Assembly: GCA_022776205.1 (NCBI GenBank)
Contig: JALFIK010000103.1
Span: forward strand, 1-7,023
From: Eubacterium sp.
GTDB lineage: Bacteria > Bacillota > Clostridia > Lachnospirales > Lachnospiraceae
DNA length: 7,023 nucleotides
Direction of reading: 5' to 3'
Notes under the pieces: generated by a model
The model's input: the letters and a program-made list of their open reading frames with translations, nothing else
What the model was told of the DNA's origin: nothing
The model's database searches: none
Part shown: one piece after another, positions 5,820-7,023 of the stretch
How the letters are laid out: each line of letters opens with the position of its first letter
How positions within the stretch are numbered: position 1 is the first letter of the stretch
Position numbers and translations under genes: made by a program

Positions 5820-7023
5820 ATGGAGCATCCGGACAGGAGAAAGATCCGGGAGGAAATCCTCCGGCAGCTGGATGGGAATATGGCCTGTGTGAGTGATGAG
5901 GATATTTACCGGGCAATTGACCGTACCATTTTAAGAAGCGGTCATAAGGGCTATGGAACACTTCTTGAGAAGGAGGAACTCAGGAAGCAGATGTTTTATT
6001 CTATCCGCGGGTTTGATCTGCTGGAGAGTTATCTGAAGGATGATTCGGTCAGTGAGATCATGGTAATCGGATCCTCGAAGATTTTTGTGGAGCAAAACGG
6101 AAAGCTGAGAAGGGTGGAAGATACTTTTCTGGATGAGGCGGATGTCTATCGCCTGGTGGAACAGATTGTCGCACCGACAAACCGCCTGGTGAATGAGTCT
6201 TCCCCGATTGTGGACACTCGTCTGCCGGATGGATCCAGGGTACATATCGTGCTGCCACCGGTATCCCTGGAAGGACCGGTCATTACAATTCGTAAATTTT
6301 TGAAAGGAGGCATGACAATTGAAAGGCTGCTTCAGTTTCGTGAATTTCCCGGCAGTCTGGCGGGAATATTATCGACATTTGTCAAAGGAAAATATAATAT
6401 TTTAATCAGTGGAGCGACAAATTCGGGGAAGTCATCCCTTTTGAACGGGCTGGCGGAATATATTGAACCGGATGAGAGAATTATTACCATTGAGGATTCT
6501 GCAGAACTACAGTTTAATCATATAGATAATCTGGTGCGTCTGGAGACAAGAAATGCCAATGTGGAAGGAATGAACGAGATTTCCATGGAAGATCTGATTA
6601 AGGCATCTCTTCGTATGCGTCCAAGTAGAATTATCGTCGGAGAGGTGAGAGGAAGGGAAGCCATGTCCATGCTGCAGGCGATGTCCACCGGTCATAGTGG
6701 GTCTGTTAGTTCTATTCATGCGAATTCATGCAGGGATGCACTTCGACGGCTGGAAACGATGGTTCTTATGGGAATAGATATGCCTCTTGCGGCAATTCAG
6801 GGCCTGATTGGATCTGCAGTGGACATTCTGATCCATCTTGGGCGTCTGCCGGAAGGAACGAGGAAGATTCTTGAGATTTGTGAACTTCTGGATTATGACA
6901 GGAAGGAATATCGGATTAATCCACTGTTTTGTTATGAAAAAGAAGAAGGAAGGTTAAAAAAAGTGGGAACTCTTTCAGAAACGGAGAAATTAAAGACATA
7001 TGGCCAATATGAGAAATATTGTG
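5820..7023 (+). CDS. tadA: TadA/CpaF secretion ATPase of the Tad pilus (right-truncated)
   Basis: The hexameric ATPase on the cytoplasmic face of the Tad (Flp) pilus system, which powers pilin assembly (GspE/PilT family, CpaF branch). The frame is open for 401 codons to the window edge; the family is usually 380-450 residues, so only a short tail is missing. The N-terminal domain shows DLLESYLKDDSVSEIMV (66-82), the CpaF-type block ESSPIVDTRLPDGSRVH (126-142) and VITIRKF (154-160). The ATPase core has Walker A GATNSGKSS (198-206), the Asp box TIEDSAEL (223-230), Walker B RIIVGEVRG (270-278) and the His box GHSGSVSSIHAN (291-302). All key residues are present, though Walker A is GATNSGKSS where most CpaF proteins have GGTGSGKTT. 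The ATG at 5820 is 5 bases after the TadZ-like stop. AGGAGG at 5801-5806 is 13 bases upstream, so coupling with the previous gene is likely. Confidence 0.93.
   Translation, partial: MEHPDRRKIREEILRQLDGNMACVSDEDIYRAIDRTILRSGHKGYGTLLEKEELRKQMFYSIRGFDLLESYLKDDSVSEIMVIGSSKIFVEQNGKLRRVEDTFLDEADVYRLVEQIVAPTNRLVNESSPIVDTRLPDGSRVHIVLPPVSLEGPVITIRKFLKGGMTIERLLQFREFPGSLAGILSTFVKGKYNILISGATNSGKSSLLNGLAEYIEPDERIITIEDSAELQFNHIDNLVRLETRNANVEGMNEISMEDLIKASLRMRPSRIIVGEVRGREAMSMLQAMSTGHSGSVSSIHANSCRDALRRLETMVLMGIDMPLAAIQGLIGSAVDILIHLGRLPEGTRKILEICELLDYDRKEYRINPLFCYEKEEGRLKKVGTLSETEKLKTYGQYEKYC

Noticed and set aside
5931..6258. Two overlapping - strand frames inside tadA
   Set aside because: They are antisense to conserved CpaF sequence and have no features of their own.

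Overview
The window looks like a chromosomal segment of a Gram-positive anaerobe of the class Clostridia, most likely Lachnospiraceae. The basis is the combination of a BofA-type sporulation protein, a DUF1002 (YpuA-like) secreted protein, a YfhO membrane protein and a Tad pilus locus of the TadZ-TadA kind, with purine-rich AGGAGG-type ribosome binding sites, AT-rich intergenic DNA and genes of moderate GC. The genus cannot be fixed by eye.

Left part (about 1-3546, + strand): a cell-surface glycan unit. The tail of an unrecognised gene is followed after 16 bases by a soluble GT-A family 2 glycosyltransferase of the rhamnosyltransferase-like type. That gene overlaps by 14 bases a large polytopic YfhO-family protein (GT-C-like membrane domain plus extracytoplasmic beta-rich domain). 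The two are probably co-translated and act in one pathway, decorating or assembling a wall or surface polysaccharide or a teichoic-acid-like polymer.

Middle (3588-4755): a DUF1002 protein with a clean signal peptide on the + strand, probably with its own promoter over the yfhO stop codon. It converges, with only 7 bases between stop codons, on a BofA-family membrane protein on the - strand. BofA in Bacillus inhibits the SpoIVFB protease that activates sigma-K. A sigma-E-like promoter candidate lies just upstream of bofA here and argues for the shorter of its two possible starts.

Right part (4849-7023, + strand): a short AT-rich divergent region with a very good vegetative promoter (TGGACA, 17 bases, extended -10 TATATT). 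It leads into a Tad/Flp pilus operon: a TadZ/CpaE-like protein, then the TadA/CpaF secretion ATPase, still open at the right edge. The TadZ-like protein has lost its Walker A loop altogether, while the adjacent TadA keeps all its ATPase motifs. This is the most unusual point in the window. I see no tRNA, rRNA, CRISPR array, insertion sequence or phage gene.
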